Part shown: positions 8,476 to 8,667 of the stretch, one piece after another | Layout of the letters: each line of letters starts with the position of its first letter | Numbering within the stretch: position 1 is the first letter of the stretch | Source of the DNA: DAOTTW01 sp034437615 | Lineage (GTDB): Bacteria; Chloroflexota; Anaerolineae; Aggregatilineales; Phototrophicaceae | Direction: 5' to 3' | NCBI GenBank assembly: GCA_034437615.1 | Contig: DAOTTW010000323.1 | Coordinates: 1-8,667 of the forward strand | DNA length: 8,667 nucleotides | Position numbers and translations under genes: made by a program | Notes under the pieces: generated by a model | What the model was told of the DNA's origin: nothing | What the model saw: the letters and a program-made list of their open reading frames with translations, nothing else | Databases searched by the model: none

Positions 8476-8498
8476 GCGGCAGCCGCTGGCTTTAGCCA
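8476..8498. repeat. Hairpin 4 region: GCGGC palindrome and TGGC-TTTA-GCCA
   Basis: GCGGC, A, GCCGC (8476-8486) is a perfect palindrome, and TGGC, TTTA, GCCA (8487-8498) follows at once as a 4-bp stem with a TTTA loop. They close a run of about 120 nt that is almost wholly palindromic. The rest of the gap, 8499-8551, shows no clear structure. Confidence 0.5.
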
Positions 8499-8563
8499 TT
8501 GGCGACAGACACAGACTGGCCTGAGTAGTTACAAACAAACCGGCATAATCGTAAGGACACGGC

Positions 8564-8667
8564 ATGGTCATTCACGAACAAAGCTACACGCTGCAAGCGT
8601 TCGACCAGTACATCTATCAGCACCCTAAAGCCCTGGTCGAACTCATCGACGGAAGGATGCGAGAAAA
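8564..8667 (+). CDS. Uma2-family (DUF820) nuclease-like protein, 5' part only
   Basis: The last 104 bases encode 34 complete residues before the window ends: MVIHEQSYTLQAFDQYIYQH, then PKALVELIDGRMRE. The order 'hydrophobic start, TL..F..Y....P....ELIDG' is the typical N-terminus of Uma2 proteins, which adopt the PD-(D/E)XK restriction-endonuclease fold. The catalytic residues come later in this family and are outside the window, so activity cannot be judged. TAAGGA (8552-8557) lies 6 nt before the ATG, which supports this start. The gene diverges from ppc across a palindrome-rich gap. Uma2 genes are often present in many copies in Chloroflexota, cyanobacteria and relatives; their biological role is poorly known. 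No partner gene can be seen. Confidence 0.8.
   Translation, partial: MVIHEQSYTLQAFDQYIYQHPKALVELIDGRMRE

Noticed and set aside
8378..8498. CRISPR-like array or riboswitch
   Set aside because: The hairpins have different stem sequences and no regular spacer length. They match no riboswitch layout I know, and they are not in an obvious ppc leader position.
8544..8549. CATAAT as a -10 box for the Uma2 gene
   Set aside because: It matches 5/6 of the consensus, but no -35-like hexamer lies at 16-18 nt, and transcription starting about 7 nt later would remove the good Shine-Dalgarno at 8552-8557.
8341..8571. Minus-strand 76-codon open frame upstream of ppc
   Set aside because: It runs through the hairpin cluster, and its codons are imposed by the palindromes. 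It has no ribosome site and no recognisable protein pattern.

Overview
The window is GC-rich bacterial DNA carrying eight protein genes, one of them cut by the right edge. I read it as probably Chloroflexota, close to Anaerolineae. The reasons are family resemblance only: a lipoprotein with the Cys-containing jelly-roll type often seen there, Thr/Pro-rich surface proteins with LPxTG-like ends, a Uma2-type gene, and many small intergenic palindromes. No rRNA, tRNA, CRISPR array or transposase gene is visible, so the assignment is inference.

Layout. The left third reads on the plus strand: an uncharacterised cytosolic protein with lipoyl-like and KOW-like segments (48-1136), a very acidic two-membrane-segment protein with an LPDTG C-terminal signal (1237-2265), and a small two-TM protein (2491-2928). 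The rest, 3057-8315, is one tightly packed minus-strand gene run. It starts with phosphoenolpyruvate carboxylase (ppc), followed by a membrane-anchored TPR protein, two short single-TM proteins that may be diverged copies of each other, and a lipoprotein. Gaps are 17 and 14 nt and the last two junctions overlap by 23 and 8 nt, so this looks like a five-gene operon. To the right of ppc, divergently, begins a Uma2-family nuclease-like gene (8564 to beyond the end).

Function. Only ppc has a firmly known role: it makes oxaloacetate from phosphoenolpyruvate and bicarbonate to refill the TCA cycle. The four genes after it all encode envelope-anchored proteins and have no obvious metabolic link to it. 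PEPC itself has Thr where the conserved C-terminal Asn that binds the feedback inhibitor normally sits.

Non-coding DNA. There are no gene-free stretches over 300 bases, but the three largest gaps (2266-2490, 2929-3056, 8316-8563) are full of palindromes. Several hairpins share TAAA, TTTA, TTCA or TGAA tetraloops while their stems differ. A 20-nt perfect direct repeat brackets the small membrane-protein gene. These repeats and the unexplained envelope genes behind ppc are the least ordinary parts of the window. I did not find a clearly new defence or mobile system.
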